This document shows, piece by piece, positions 17,634 through 26,891 of a stretch of DNA of 64,000 nt. Source of the DNA: an uncultured Eubacteriales bacterium. GTDB lineage: Bacteria > Bacillota > Clostridia > Peptostreptococcales > Anaerovoracaceae. The stretch lies in assembly GCA_902776725.1 (NCBI GenBank), contig CACYQX010000009.1:23485-87484 (forward strand). Direction: 5' to 3'. The position numbers were made by a program, and so were the translations under genes. The notes under the pieces were generated by a model, which had not been told where the DNA came from, searched no databases, and worked only from the letters and a program-made list of their open reading frames with translations. The stretch's first letter is position 1. Each line of letters opens with the position of its first letter.

Positions 17634-19051
17634 TACTTGCCGAGTGAGGAAGCAAGTGTTTCATCAGGGTTTTCCGCAAAGGCCTTATCCCTTCCCGGAA
17701 GAATTGCGTTGAGCAAGATTCCTACGATGGATGCCACTGCGAGTCCTGAGAGCTTGATTTCCATGGAACCAATCATAAAGCTGATTCCACCTGCTATTGT
17801 TGTACTTCCGTCATATACACATCCGAGCGCGGTGCTGAAGTTAATTCCGATTGCGAGCCCAATTATAAGCGCTGCAATGATTACGTTTCTGGACTGCTGG
17901 AAGTCAGTTTTGTTCTCAACCATATTTCTGATTCCGATTGCTGAAATCATTCCATAAAGGATTATCGAAACGCCACCGATTGTTGCAGCCGGCATAGCCT
18001 CGATTATTCCGGCAACCTTTGGGCAGAAGGAAAGGATTACAGCATAGATTGCGGCGAATCTTATTACGCGGGGATCGTAGACTTTTGTAAGAGCAAGAAC
18101 GCCCGTGTTTTCGCCATAAGTCGTGTTTGCGGGTGCACCAAAGAGCGATGCTATCGCCGTTCCGATACCGTCACCTATCAGCGTTCTGTGAAGGCCCGGA
18201 TCTTCGATGAAGTTTCTACCTACTGTTCCGCCGATTGCACTTATATCCCCTATATGCTCCATCATTGTGGCAAACGCGATTGGAACTATCGTTACGATTG
18301 CTGTTATGAGAAGGCTTGCATCAGCTCCACCTGTAAGCGCAGAGAGACCTGTTCTATTCCATGCCACGGGGAGTCCTATCCAAGCAGCCTCTTTAACCGC
18401 TGTAAAATCAACATTTCCAGTAACCGCAGCAAGTACATAAGAAGCGATTACACCGAGAAGAATCGGTACGATCTTAATCATCCCTTTGCCCCAGATATTG
18501 CATATGATTACAACCGCGATTGCAACGAGAGCGATTGGCCAGTTGGTTGCGCAGTTGTTAAGTGCGGACGGCGCAAGGATAAGTCCTATCGCGATGATTA
18601 TCGGTCCAGTAACTACCGGCGGGAAGAATCCCATAACCTTCTTTGATCCTACCGTCTTGCAAATGAGCGCCAGCACTAGGTATACGAGTCCCGCGCAGGC
18701 AACTCCCAAGCAGGCATATGTCAGAGAGACTTCTTCGGTATAACCCATGGCAACACCCGCAGCCTTTACGGTGGCATATCCGCCGAGGAAGGCAAAGGAC
18801 GAACCTAGGAATACCGGAACCTTTCCGTTTGTCACAAGGTGCATAAAGAGCGTTGCAAGTCCCGCAAACAGGAGCGTTGTCGATACGCTTAAGCCCGTGA
18901 TAATCGGAACGAGCACTGTGGCACCAAACATCGCGAATAGGTGCTGAAGTCCAAGTATCAGCATCTTTGGTGTGCCGAGAGTTCTGGCATCGTAGATGCC
19001 TTCGCCATAGGTTTCGGCAGCATTCACATTCTTTTCTTTGTTCTCACTCAT
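17630..19051 (-). CDS. uraA: uracil permease, NCS2 family
   Basis: A 473-residue cytoplasmic-membrane uracil:proton symporter with about 12-14 helices. Hallmarks are GLQHLFAMFGATVLVP near residue 35, PVFLGSSFAFLGG, the substrate-binding helix MMEHIGDISAIG, and NTTYGENTGVLALT. It is downstream of pyrR with a 67-base gap, so it is probably expressed from the PyrR-attenuated promoter and shut down when UMP is plentiful. No terminator separates it from the convergent pxpC remnant. Confidence 0.95.
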   Translation of the reverse strand: MSENKEKNVNAAETYGEGIYDARTLGTPKMLILGLQHLFAMFGATVLVPIITGLSVSTTLLFAGLATLFMHLVTNGKVPVFLGSSFAFLGGYATVKAAGVAMGYTEEVSLTYACLGVACAGLVYLVLALICKTVGSKKVMGFFPPVVTGPIIIAIGLILAPSALNNCATNWPIALVAIAVVIICNIWGKGMIKIVPILLGVIASYVLAAVTGNVDFTAVKEAAWIGLPVAWNRTGLSALTGGADASLLITAIVTIVPIAFATMMEHIGDISAIGGTVGRNFIEDPGLHRTLIGDGIGTAIASLFGAPANTTYGENTGVLALTKVYDPRVIRFAAIYAVILSFCPKVAGIIEAMPAATIGGVSIILYGMISAIGIRNMVENKTDFQQSRNVIIAALIIGLAIGINFSTALGCVYDGSTTIAGGISFMIGSMEIKLSGLAVASIVGILLNAILPGRDKAFAENPDETLASSLGKY

Positions 19052-19118
19052 TTTCTCTTTCCTTTCGTTTTTAACTTTATTAGTAACCGCAATCAGTACC
19101 TCGCCCTCTTCAAAAGAC

Positions 19119-19664
19119 TTATTCCTGCACCTCGTAAATATTCACGGTGTATCCATCTTCCGATGGGTCCACACCTACCATCTCGGTGTGCGAGGTCGGA
19201 ACATTCTTTCCGACGTAGTCTGCTCTTATTGGGAGCTCTCTATGGCCTCTGTCTACGAGGACCGCAAGCTGAATCGTTCCCGCCCTTCCGAAATCCGAAA
19301 GAGCATCAAAGGCCGCCCTCGCCGTCCTTCCCGTATATAGAACGTCGTCAACGAGGACTACATCCTTTCCGTCTATATCGCAGGGCACGCTCGTTGCCAT
19401 CGTCTCTTTCTCCACAAAATTATGTCTTTTCCTATCATCTCTGTGCTCGCTTATATCAAGCACGCCGCATGGCACTTCGCAACCTTCAAAGACATTCAAA
19501 AAAGCACCCAGCTGCTCGGCTATGGGAACTCCGCCGTTGGCAATTCCCATAAGAACGACATTCTCTATTCCGCCGTTCTTTTCCGCAATCTGGTGTGCTA
19601 TTCTTTTGAGCGCCCTTATAACTTCCTGGGCATTCATTATTTCGGATTTAAACTTCTTATCCAT
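19119..19664 (-). CDS. pyrR: bifunctional pyr operon regulator / uracil phosphoribosyltransferase PyrR
   Basis: RNA-binding attenuator of pyrimidine genes that also converts uracil and PRPP to UMP. The PRPP loop [15 protein letters not shown] is intact in the 181-residue protein, as is [19 protein letters not shown], typical of PyrR. The start ATG lies directly after the T run of the leader terminator; its only ribosome site, GGGACAGG, lies within the terminator stem. It heads a two-gene unit with uraA. Confidence 0.96.
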   Translation of the reverse strand: MDKKFKSEIMNAQEVIRALKRIAHQIAEKNGGIENVVLMGIANGGVPIAEQLGAFLNVFEGCEVPCGVLDISEHRDDRKRHNFVEKETMATSVPCDIDGKDVVLVDDVLYTGRTARAAFDALSDFGRAGTIQLAVLVDRGHRELPIRADYVGKNVPTSHTEMVGVDPSEDGYTVNIYEVQE

Positions 19665-19775
19665 AAAAAAACCTGTCCCAAGCCGGACAGGATCATAACC
19701 TTACAAAACGCCCCAAATACGAGGTGTCCTTTGATATACAATCTTGCCGGCCTCTCTGTGCCGAATTAAAGATTT
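19665..19775 (-). promoter_or_regulatory. PyrR-responsive attenuator leader of pyrR-uraA
   Basis: The minus-strand leader carries the PyrR-binding loop core CAGAGAGGCC (around 19746-19760) inside a stem. Downstream lies a terminator, CCTGTCC/GGGACAGG followed by seven T (19665-19691). When UMP is bound, PyrR stabilises the binding hairpin and lets the terminator form. The 3' arm of the terminator also holds the ribosome site of pyrR. Confidence 0.88.
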
Positions 19776-19787
19776 ATCTTCCCAAAT

Positions 19788-19816
19788 ATGATACACCAAA
19801 GCACACCCAAAGTCAA
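19788..19816 (-). promoter_or_regulatory. promoter of pyrR-uraA
   Basis: TTGACT (19811-19816), 17-base spacer, TATCAT (19788-19793), about 125 bases before pyrR, leaving room for the attenuator. Confidence 0.75.
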
Positions 19817-19849
19817 AGATAAATTTCAAAAACATGACAAATTTTCGTA

Positions 19850-19879
19850 TTGATATACACTCCCCATTTTTGATAAAAT
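19850..19879 (+). promoter_or_regulatory. promoter of the nucleoside ABC importer operon
   Basis: TTGATA (19850-19855), an 18-base spacer and TAAAAT (19874-19879), about 45 bases before the binding-protein gene and divergent from the pyrR promoter. Confidence 0.6.
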
Positions 19880-19926
19880 AGATATGTTCAAGAAATGTAA
19901 ACTATTTCTATAAGGAGGCAAGTTAC

Positions 19927-21036
19927 ATGAAAAAGAAACTCATTATTGTTGCCCTGATTCTCGCTCTTGCATTCTCCATGTTTGCATGTGCAAAGAAGGA
20001 AGAACCTAAGCAGGAAGAGACTCAGGAAGAAACCGAATCCGGTGAAGCTGCAAAGATCGCTGTTGTTACAGACGTAGGTCAGCTCATGGACAAGGGCTTC
20101 AACCAGGGTACCTATGAAGGCGCTCAGGCTTATGCAGAAGCCAACGGAATCACAATGAAGTACTATCAGCCTGCAAACGGATCCGACGCGACAGATAACG
20201 ATCGTATCGACGCTATGAAACAGGCCATCGAAAACGGTGCTGAAATCATCGTTACTCCTGGATTCCTCCAGGCTACAGCTATTGAGGCTGTTGCAACAGA
20301 GAACCCGGACGTTAAGTTCATCTTTGTTGACGGTTGGGAACTGGGCCTTGATAACGTAACCGCAATCGCTTATAAGGAACAGGAATCCGGATACCTTGCT
20401 GGTTACGCTGCCGTTCAGGAAGGCTACACCAAGCTTGGATTCACCGGTGGTGGTGGCGGTGGTAACCCTGCAGTTAACCGTTTCGGTTATGGATTTGCCC
20501 AGGGTGCTTCTGCAGCTGCTAAGGAACTTGGCAAAGATGTAGAGCTTAAGTATTCATTCAAATACGGCGAAACATTCAGTGCTTCCACAGAACTCCAGAC
20601 TCAGATTGCAGGCTGGTATGCCGACGGAACAGAAGTTGTATTCTCCTGCGGAGGATCAATGTTCCAGTCCGTACTCTCCGCTGCTGCTGAGTATGAAGAT
20701 GCTAAGATTATCGGCGTAGACGTTGACCAGAGTGGAGAATCCTCCAAGGTTATCACAAGTGCTGTTAAGGGTCTTGCTGCTTCCGTAGAGCAGGTTCTCG
20801 GTCAGTTCTATGATGGCAAGTGGGATGCTGAGCTTGCTAACGTTACTCAGAACTTGGGTGCTGCTGAGAATTCCACAGGACTTCCTGAAGATACATGGTC
20901 AATGGAGAACTTCACTCTTGAGCAGTATCAGGAACTTCTTGGAAAGATCGCTAGCGGAGAAGTTACTCCGGACGCTGAATATCCGGCAGATCCTTCTACT
21001 CTTGCACTGGACAATGTAACAGTTATTTACGAGTAA
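19927..21036 (+). CDS. BMP-family nucleoside-binding lipoprotein
   Basis: Substrate-binding protein of a nucleoside ABC importer, anchored outside the membrane. The signal peptide ends at SMFAC (Cys 21), followed by a Glu-rich linker. The BMP/PnrA fold is recognisable from VTDVGQLMDKGFNQGTYEGA, then EIIVTPGFLQATAI, YKEQESGYLAGYAA and a run of six glycines in GFTGGGGGGNPAVNRFGYG. The 369-residue length is normal. GGAGG lies nine bases before the ATG. The likely ligands are purine or pyrimidine nucleosides; pseudouridine is possible given the psuK-psuG pair nearby. A hairpin follows before the ATPase gene. Confidence 0.93.
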   Translation: MKKKLIIVALILALAFSMFACAKKEEPKQEETQEETESGEAAKIAVVTDVGQLMDKGFNQGTYEGAQAYAEANGITMKYYQPANGSDATDNDRIDAMKQAIENGAEIIVTPGFLQATAIEAVATENPDVKFIFVDGWELGLDNVTAIAYKEQESGYLAGYAAVQEGYTKLGFTGGGGGGNPAVNRFGYGFAQGASAAAKELGKDVELKYSFKYGETFSASTELQTQIAGWYADGTEVVFSCGGSMFQSVLSAAAEYEDAKIIGVDVDQSGESSKVITSAVKGLAASVEQVLGQFYDGKWDAELANVTQNLGAAENSTGLPEDTWSMENFTLEQYQELLGKIASGEVTPDAEYPADPSTLALDNVTVIYE

Positions 21037-21056
21037 TTAAGTAAGTGGTTTTATGT

Positions 21057-21090
21057 TATAGGAATGGTGGAGAGATCTGCCATTCCTATA
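21057..21090 (+). other. intercistronic hairpin after the binding-protein gene
   Basis: TATAGGAATGG (21057-21067) pairs with CCATTCCTATA (21080-21090) across a 12-base loop. No T run follows, so it is more likely an mRNA-stabilising or partial stop element that keeps the binding protein in excess over the transporter. Confidence 0.7.
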
Positions 21091-21108
21091 ATTGTATAGG
21101 GACAAAAA

Positions 21109-22674
21109 ATGAACAAAGAAAAAGGCGATAACGAATATATAATAAAATTAAAAGACATTACCAAAGTCTTTCCGGGAATAATCGCTAACGACCATATTAA
21201 TCTCCAGCTGAAAAGAGGCGAGATTCATGCCCTACTCGGAGAAAACGGTGCCGGAAAATCAACTTTGATGAGTGTTCTCTTTGGACTCTACCAGCCCGAA
21301 GAAGGACAGATTTACAAAAACGGACAACCCGTCAAAATTAATGACCCCAACGACGCCAACGATCTTGGCATAGGTATGGTTCACCAACATTTTAAACTGG
21401 TAGAAGTATTTACCGTTTTGGAAAATATTATTCTTGGTGTTGAAACAACCAAGAACGGCTTCCTCAGCAAAAAGGAGGCGAAAGAAAAAGTTATGAAGCT
21501 TTCCGAGGAATACGGTCTCAATATAGATCCGGATGCCTTGGTTGAAAATATTACAGTTGGTATGCAACAGCGTACCGAGATTCTTAAGATGCTATATAGG
21601 GATAACGAGATCCTTATCTTTGACGAACCCACCGCGGTTCTTACACCTCAGGAAATCGACGAGCTAATGGGAATAATGAAGGATCTTGCCGAAGAAGGAA
21701 AATCCATCCTCTTCATTTCCCACAAGCTTAACGAGATTATGGAGGTTGCCGATCGCTGTACCGTTCTACGAAAAGGAAAATATATCGGAACGGTAGATAT
21801 CAAAGATACCACCAAGGAAGAACTCTCCAATATGATGGTAGGACGAGATGTTAAATTTGCAGTCGACAAAGAGCCTTCAAATCCAAAGGAGACGGTGCTC
21901 GAGATTCGCGATATGTGCGTAAAGGATCCTATTCACAAGAAGGATGCCGTCCACAACGTATCGATTGACGTAAGAGCCGGCGAAATCGTCTGCATCGCCG
22001 GTATCGACGGAAACGGACAGACCGAATTTGTCCATGGACTTACCGGCCTCCTCCCCATCGAGAGCGGCAAGGTAAATCTTCTCATCGACGATAAGATGGA
22101 AGATATTACGCATAAGTCCATCAGATACAAGAATTCACACGGTTTCAGCCATATTCCCGAAGATAGACATAAGCACGGTCTGGTTCTGGATTATACGCTC
22201 GAGCAGAACCTCGTACTCCAGAGATACTTTGAGCCCAAGTTCCAGAATAACGGTTTTATAAACTTTGATGAAGTCAGAACCTATAGCGAAGACCTGATTG
22301 AGCAGTTCGACGTTAGAAGCGGACAAGGACCCATTACAATGGCAAGGTCAATGTCCGGAGGAAACCAACAGAAGGCTATCATCGCAAGGGAGCTTGACCG
22401 CGATCACAGGCTTCTCATAGCGGTTCAGCCGACGCGCGGACTCGATGTAGGCGCAATCGAATTCATCCACTCCGAGATAGTTAAGAAGCGCGACGAAGGA
22501 GTCGCCGTCCTTCTGGTTTCTTTGGAACTGGATGAAGTTATGAACTTATCCGATAGAATCCTGGTAATGTACGAGGGAGAAATCGTTGGTGAGTTCAATC
22601 CCAAGGAAGTTGATGTGCAAGAGCTTGGTCTATATATGGCCGGAGCAAAGAGACAGGAAGGAGGACTACAATAA
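21109..22674 (+). CDS. nucleoside ABC transporter, ATP-binding protein
   Basis: A 521-residue protein with two fused ATPase domains, as in the sugar/nucleoside (RbsA-like) group. The first Walker A is GENGAGKST with Walker B LIFDEPTAVLTPQE. The second half has a divergent Walker A (GIDGNGQTE) and signature SGGNQQKAIIARE, followed by AVQPTRGLDVGA, typical of NupA/YufO-type proteins. AGGGA precedes the ATG. The permease gene overlaps its stop codon by one base. Together with the binding protein and two permeases it forms a complete importer. Confidence 0.95.
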   Translation: MNKEKGDNEYIIKLKDITKVFPGIIANDHINLQLKRGEIHALLGENGAGKSTLMSVLFGLYQPEEGQIYKNGQPVKINDPNDANDLGIGMVHQHFKLVEVFTVLENIILGVETTKNGFLSKKEAKEKVMKLSEEYGLNIDPDALVENITVGMQQRTEILKMLYRDNEILIFDEPTAVLTPQEIDELMGIMKDLAEEGKSILFISHKLNEIMEVADRCTVLRKGKYIGTVDIKDTTKEELSNMMVGRDVKFAVDKEPSNPKETVLEIRDMCVKDPIHKKDAVHNVSIDVRAGEIVCIAGIDGNGQTEFVHGLTGLLPIESGKVNLLIDDKMEDITHKSIRYKNSHGFSHIPEDRHKHGLVLDYTLEQNLVLQRYFEPKFQNNGFINFDEVRTYSEDLIEQFDVRSGQGPITMARSMSGGNQQKAIIARELDRDHRLLIAVQPTRGLDVGAIEFIHSEIVKKRDEGVAVLLVSLELDEVMNLSDRILVMYEGEIVGEFNPKEVDVQELGLYMAGAKRQEGGLQ

Positions 22675-23900
22675 TGGAAAAAATGAGCTTCTTCCAAAAG
22701 GAATCGACAAAGAAAACCATATCCTCCCTTCTCTGTATTTTAGGCGGCGTTTTGGTAGGATTTATTGTCCTTCTGCTAATGGCCGCATTTACCGACAACA
22801 TTTCCTTTGCAGAAGCATTAAAGGGAATCAAGATTATACTTGGAGGACCATTTACCAGTGGCAAGAACATGCTTTTCCAATTCGGAAACATGCTCTTTAA
22901 CTCCACGCCCCTTATATTTACAGGACTTTCGGTTGCAATAGCATTTAAGACCGGTCTCTTTAATATAGGTGCCCCCGGACAGTATTTGATGGGAGCAATG
23001 GCTTCCCTGCTTGTTGCGCTTTCAATCCCAAGTTCCAGCGTACCTCCCGCAATCATTTGGATATTGGCTCTCCTTGCGGGTGCAGTGGCAGGCGCTCTCT
23101 GGGGATCAATCCCCGGCATGTTCAAGGCATTGCTTAATGTAAACGAAGTAATCGTATGCATCATGTCCAACTGGATAGCAGCCAATGTGGTAAGTTGGGT
23201 ATTCAAGGACTCCAGGTTTATAAACTACGCAGAAACCAAGGTTAACTTCATCGTAAAAACCAAGACCAATAATATAGCAACCCCTACCCTTGGGTTGGAT
23301 AAGCTCTTCTCAGGTGGATCTGTAAGATCATATATAGATATCGGCATTTTCATAGCCATTGGCGTCGCCATACTCCTCTATATCATGATGAACAAAACCA
23401 CCTTTGGTTACGAGCTTAAGGCCTGCGGCTACAATAAAAACGCATCCAAATACGCTGGTATGAACGAAAAGAGAAATATCATCCTCTCCATGGCGATTGC
23501 AGGTGCTCTTGCCGGAGCAGGTGCAGCTCTTTGGTGCATAAACGGGCAGCAGGATTTTAAATGGGATACATATCAGACCCTTCCTGCCGACGGCTTCAAC
23601 GGAATCGTAGCTGCGCTCCTCGCAATCAACAATCCGATTGGCGTAATCTTCAGTTCCATATTCCTGAAGTATCTAAACGTCAGCGGCGCAAACCTCGCAG
23701 CCAATACAGCATTCAACGAATACGTATCGCAGCTAATCATCGCGATGATCGTTTACTTCTCAGGATTTGCAAGCTATATAACGACGTTCTTCTCAAGACG
23801 TAAATCCGGCGATAGAAATGCCAACAAGAACGATGATAAAAATGACGACAAGCCGGACGATGGACCGGACGATGACAGTACGGATAAGAAGGAGGCATAG
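22674..23900 (+). CDS. nucleoside ABC transporter permease (first subunit)
   Basis: A 408-residue inner-membrane permease with about 8-10 helices of the branched-chain/ribose permease type. Family marks are LSVAIAFKTGLFNIGAPGQ and the coupling region LKACGYNKNASKYAGMNEKR. The last 33 residues are a hydrophilic tail dominated by Asp, Lys and Asn with repeated NDDK/PDDG-like units, unusual for this family and probably cytoplasmic. Translation is coupled to the ATPase gene. The second permease starts four bases downstream. Confidence 0.93.
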   Translation: MEKMSFFQKESTKKTISSLLCILGGVLVGFIVLLLMAAFTDNISFAEALKGIKIILGGPFTSGKNMLFQFGNMLFNSTPLIFTGLSVAIAFKTGLFNIGAPGQYLMGAMASLLVALSIPSSSVPPAIIWILALLAGAVAGALWGSIPGMFKALLNVNEVIVCIMSNWIAANVVSWVFKDSRFINYAETKVNFIVKTKTNNIATPTLGLDKLFSGGSVRSYIDIGIFIAIGVAILLYIMMNKTTFGYELKACGYNKNASKYAGMNEKRNIILSMAIAGALAGAGAALWCINGQQDFKWDTYQTLPADGFNGIVAALLAINNPIGVIFSSIFLKYLNVSGANLAANTAFNEYVSQLIIAMIVYFSGFASYITTFFSRRKSGDRNANKNDDKNDDKPDDGPDDDSTDKKEA

Positions 23901-23903
23901 ACT

Positions 23904-24887
23904 ATGGTATTCATATTACAGAAAACACTCATATTCGCTATCCCGCTTCTTATCGTAGCACTCGCGGGAATGTTCGCAGAGCGAAGCGGTATCATAAATA
24001 TCGCATTAGACGGTATCATGATCTTTGGTGCATTCATTGGAGCGGTAATAGCCTTAAACGCAAGACAAGCATCCACTACCTTTGTTGAGCACCCACAGCT
24101 ATTGTTTATACTATGTATGCTGATTGCAGCCATTGCAGGAGGTTTATTCTCCTTGCTGCTTTCTGTTTCAGCCATCAAGTTTAACGCGAACCAGACTATC
24201 GGCGGAACGGCCCTTAACCTTCTTGCACAGGCAATCTCCCTCTTCCTTATCAAAGTTTTCACAACAAAGGATCAGCTCGAGATGGGAACCGCCAGAAACT
24301 CTGATGGAAAGGTTGTGGACTTCACCTACGTAATCAAAAATAACGACCTACCTCCTGCGCTTCAGGTCTTCTTTGACAAGACTTATATTTCGACCTTTGT
24401 CTGCATAATACTATTTATAATCCTGTCGATATTTATCTATAAGACAAAGACGGGACTGCGCTTACGTGCATGCGGCGAAAACCCGCACGCTGCGGACTCC
24501 GTGGGAATTAACGTCTATAAGATGAGATACCTCGGAACGACGATCTCCGGCGCACTCGCGGGACTCGGCGGCTACGTATATATCGCGACCGTAGCCAACG
24601 GAACAGCATCCGGCGCCGTCGCGGGCATGGGCTTCCTCGCACTCGCCATCATGATCTTCGGTAACTGGAAACCGCTCGGAATCGCGCTCGGCGCGCTCAT
24701 GTTCGGATTCCTGAAATGCCTCAGCGTAGTGTATAGCCAATTTGCATTCACGAAGAACCTCGGGCTTCCGATGTACTTCTATAACATCATCCCCTACGTC
24801 GCGGTACTCATAGTCCTCGCCTTCTCGGCAGGAAAATCAAGAGCACCGAAGGCGGAAGGAATCCCCTACGACAAGGGTTCAAGGTAA
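23904..24887 (+). CDS. nucleoside ABC transporter permease (second subunit)
   Basis: A 327-residue partner permease. It shows AGMFAERSGIINIALDGIM near the N-terminus and the coupling helix LRACGENPHAADSVGINVYKMR, as in YufQ/NupQ. The ending GKSRAPKAEGIPYDKG is normal. It is the last gene of the importer operon and is followed by a strong terminator. Confidence 0.93.
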   Translation: MVFILQKTLIFAIPLLIVALAGMFAERSGIINIALDGIMIFGAFIGAVIALNARQASTTFVEHPQLLFILCMLIAAIAGGLFSLLLSVSAIKFNANQTIGGTALNLLAQAISLFLIKVFTTKDQLEMGTARNSDGKVVDFTYVIKNNDLPPALQVFFDKTYISTFVCIILFIILSIFIYKTKTGLRLRACGENPHAADSVGINVYKMRYLGTTISGALAGLGGYVYIATVANGTASGAVAGMGFLALAIMIFGNWKPLGIALGALMFGFLKCLSVVYSQFAFTKNLGLPMYFYNIIPYVAVLIVLAFSAGKSRAPKAEGIPYDKGSR

Positions 24888-24891
24888 AATC

Positions 24892-24921
24892 AAAGAGCGG
24901 TCCTTCAGGACCGCTCTTTTT
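24892..24921. terminator. bidirectional terminator between the importer and psuG
   Basis: Stem GAGCGGTCC (24895-24903) with GGACCGCTC (24908-24916), a four-base loop and a T run on the plus strand; the minus strand also has a T-rich tail. Confidence 0.9.
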
Positions 24922-24937
24922 ATGCTTATATTTCTTC

Positions 24938-25849
24938 TCACTTCAGTGCGCTGTATGCTTTGGCGATTTCTGTGCCGACGGCTGCGTTGTTGTAGACGAG
25001 TTTGATGTTGGCTGCGAGCGAGTCGCCTCCTGTTATTTCCGCGACGCGTGCGAGAAGGAACGGTGTGCAGTCTTTTCCTTTAATGCCCTTCTCCTCCATC
25101 TCGGTGAGCGCCTTATCGATTACTGCGTTGATGGCATCTGCGTCCATTGAGTATTCTTCCGGAATAGGATTGGTGATGAGGACTCCGCCGTCAAGCTTGA
25201 GCTCTCTCTTTTCTTTGATTATCTTGGCAGCGATTTCAGGTGAGCTTACGTTGTAATCAACGTAAAGGCCCGACTGTCTCGTATAGAACGCGGGAAGTTC
25301 GTCCGTGCCGTATCCTAGGACAGGTACACCCTTTGTTTCGAGAACTTCTAATGTCTTGGGAAGGTCCAGGATTGCCTTTGCCCCTGCACAAATTACGGTT
25401 ACGTTGGTGCGGGCGAGTTCTTCAAGGTCTGCGGATACGTCAAAAGTAAGCTCCGCGCCTCTATGAACGCCGCCTATTCCGCCCGTAACAAAGAACTCAA
25501 CCCCGGCGAGGTTTGCAAGTATCATGGTTGTAGCAACCGTAGTGGCTCCCCATGAGCCTGTCGCCATTATTGTTGCGAGGTCGCGCCTTGAGACCTTTGG
25601 TATCTCTTTACCCTTCTTTCCGAAGGCTTCGATTTCCTCTGCATTCATTCCGACGATTCCCACGCCGTCAATTATTCCTATCGTCGCAGGAACTCCGCCG
25701 TGCTCTCTTACGATTTTCTCTACGTTGAGCGCCGTTTCCACATTATCCGGATAAGGCATTCCGTGCGATATGATTGTGGATTCAAGCGCGACTACAGGCC
25801 TTCCTTCTTTAAGCGCCTGCGCTACTTCCGGATTAACTTTCACATTCAT
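24938..25849 (-). CDS. psuG: pseudouridine-5'-phosphate glycosidase
   Basis: Cleaves the C-C bond of pseudouridine 5'-phosphate to uracil and ribose 5-phosphate. The 303 residues contain VVALESTIISHGMPYP, GSWGATTVATTM, FVTGGIGGVHRG and DVSADLEEL, all diagnostic. It overlaps psuK by four bases. The uracil product could be used by PyrR (uracil phosphoribosyltransferase), so this gene fits the surrounding pyrimidine salvage set. Confidence 0.97.
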   Translation of the reverse strand: MNVKVNPEVAQALKEGRPVVALESTIISHGMPYPDNVETALNVEKIVREHGGVPATIGIIDGVGIVGMNAEEIEAFGKKGKEIPKVSRRDLATIMATGSWGATTVATTMILANLAGVEFFVTGGIGGVHRGAELTFDVSADLEELARTNVTVICAGAKAILDLPKTLEVLETKGVPVLGYGTDELPAFYTRQSGLYVDYNVSSPEIAAKIIKEKRELKLDGGVLITNPIPEEYSMDADAINAVIDKALTEMEEKGIKGKDCTPFLLARVAEITGGDSLAANIKLVYNNAAVGTEIAKAYSALK

Positions 25850-26796
25850 AGTTCTATCTCCTTTATATCAAGTGTTTTTATTAACTCTTTAATCTCTTCC
25901 TCTTTTTCTACTTCTGCCTCCGAAAGAATTTCCTTTCCTCCGGTAATTTTGTGTATCGCCGCCGCTATAGCAAACTCTATTGAGTTTCTGACGTTTTCCC
26001 CACGAAGTCTCCTCGAGAGATATGCGCCGAACATCGCGTCTCCGCCGCCGTTGGCGCTTTCCATCTCGACTACCCTGTGTGTTATATTCCAAAGGCCCTC
26101 CTCTGTTCCGCAGAGTATCCCCTTCTCTCCTAGGGTTATCAGAACTTCGTCTATTCCATGTGCGCGGAACCACTCAAGCGAAGCCTTGGCACTCTCCTTA
26201 TCCGCTATCTCGATTCCCGTAAGAGCCTCTGCCTCAATCGCATTTGGTTTGAATATATTTATCTTACCAAGGACGGATTTCAGGCGCGGAATCTTTGCTG
26301 CACTCACAGGGTCCGATGCGATACGAGCCTTGGAATTATCCACGATATACTCGATATACGATGGATCGAGGTTGCTGTCTATTACCAGGATGTCTTCCCG
26401 AGTCATATCGTCCAGCGCGCGCTTAAGCACCTTCTCATCAAGTTCCTCCAGGATGCTCATATCATTCATCGCGATTCTCATATCGCGGTTCTCATCCAGT
26501 ATCGCAATATATGAAGATGTGGGATGCTTATCGCTTCTTATCGAGTAGCTCGTGTCTATTCCTATATGCGCGCAGTTCTCCTCAATAAGCCTGCCGTAGG
26601 CATCGGCTCCGAAACATGTGACAAGGTTAACCTTCTCACCGAGCTCCGCACATGCCTGAGCGATGTTTCGCCCGACACCACCGAAGGACTCTCTTATCGA
26701 ACCAATATTGGAGTCATATTCCTTTAGCGGATGAGCGGCATGCCCCACAATATCTATATTGGCACCGCCTATCACCCAAATTCTTTTATCAGTCAT
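25846..26796 (-). CDS. psuK: pseudouridine kinase, PfkB family
   Basis: Phosphorylates pseudouridine at the 5' position before PsuG acts. The PfkB sugar-kinase signs are WVIGGANIDIVGH at the start, GGVGRNIAQACAELG, and the C-terminal anion-hole region SANGGGDAMFGAYL with the catalytic Asp. The ATG at 26796 is preferred (316 residues): AGAGG lies eight bases upstream. A TTG at 26826 would add ten residues that include the ribosome site. It is the first gene of the psuK-psuG unit. Confidence 0.93.
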   Translation of the reverse strand: MTDKRIWVIGGANIDIVGHAAHPLKEYDSNIGSIRESFGGVGRNIAQACAELGEKVNLVTCFGADAYGRLIEENCAHIGIDTSYSIRSDKHPTSSYIAILDENRDMRIAMNDMSILEELDEKVLKRALDDMTREDILVIDSNLDPSYIEYIVDNSKARIASDPVSAAKIPRLKSVLGKINIFKPNAIEAEALTGIEIADKESAKASLEWFRAHGIDEVLITLGEKGILCGTEEGLWNITHRVVEMESANGGGDAMFGAYLSRRLRGENVRNSIEFAIAAAIHKITGGKEILSEAEVEKEEEIKELIKTLDIKEIEL

Positions 26797-26839
26797 TCCC
26801 GTTTCCTCTTTGTAGAGTCCAAACAACGCCTGTCTAAAT

Positions 26840-26870
26840 AATTAGAGCCTCTGTCTCACAAAGGCTCTTT
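26840..26870 (-). terminator. probable terminator of the J-domain gene
   Basis: AGAGCCT and AGGCTCT form a seven-base stem followed by AATTATTT on the minus strand; weaker than the other terminators here. Confidence 0.55.
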
Positions 26871-26891
26871 CCAATCTATGTTTATCTTATG

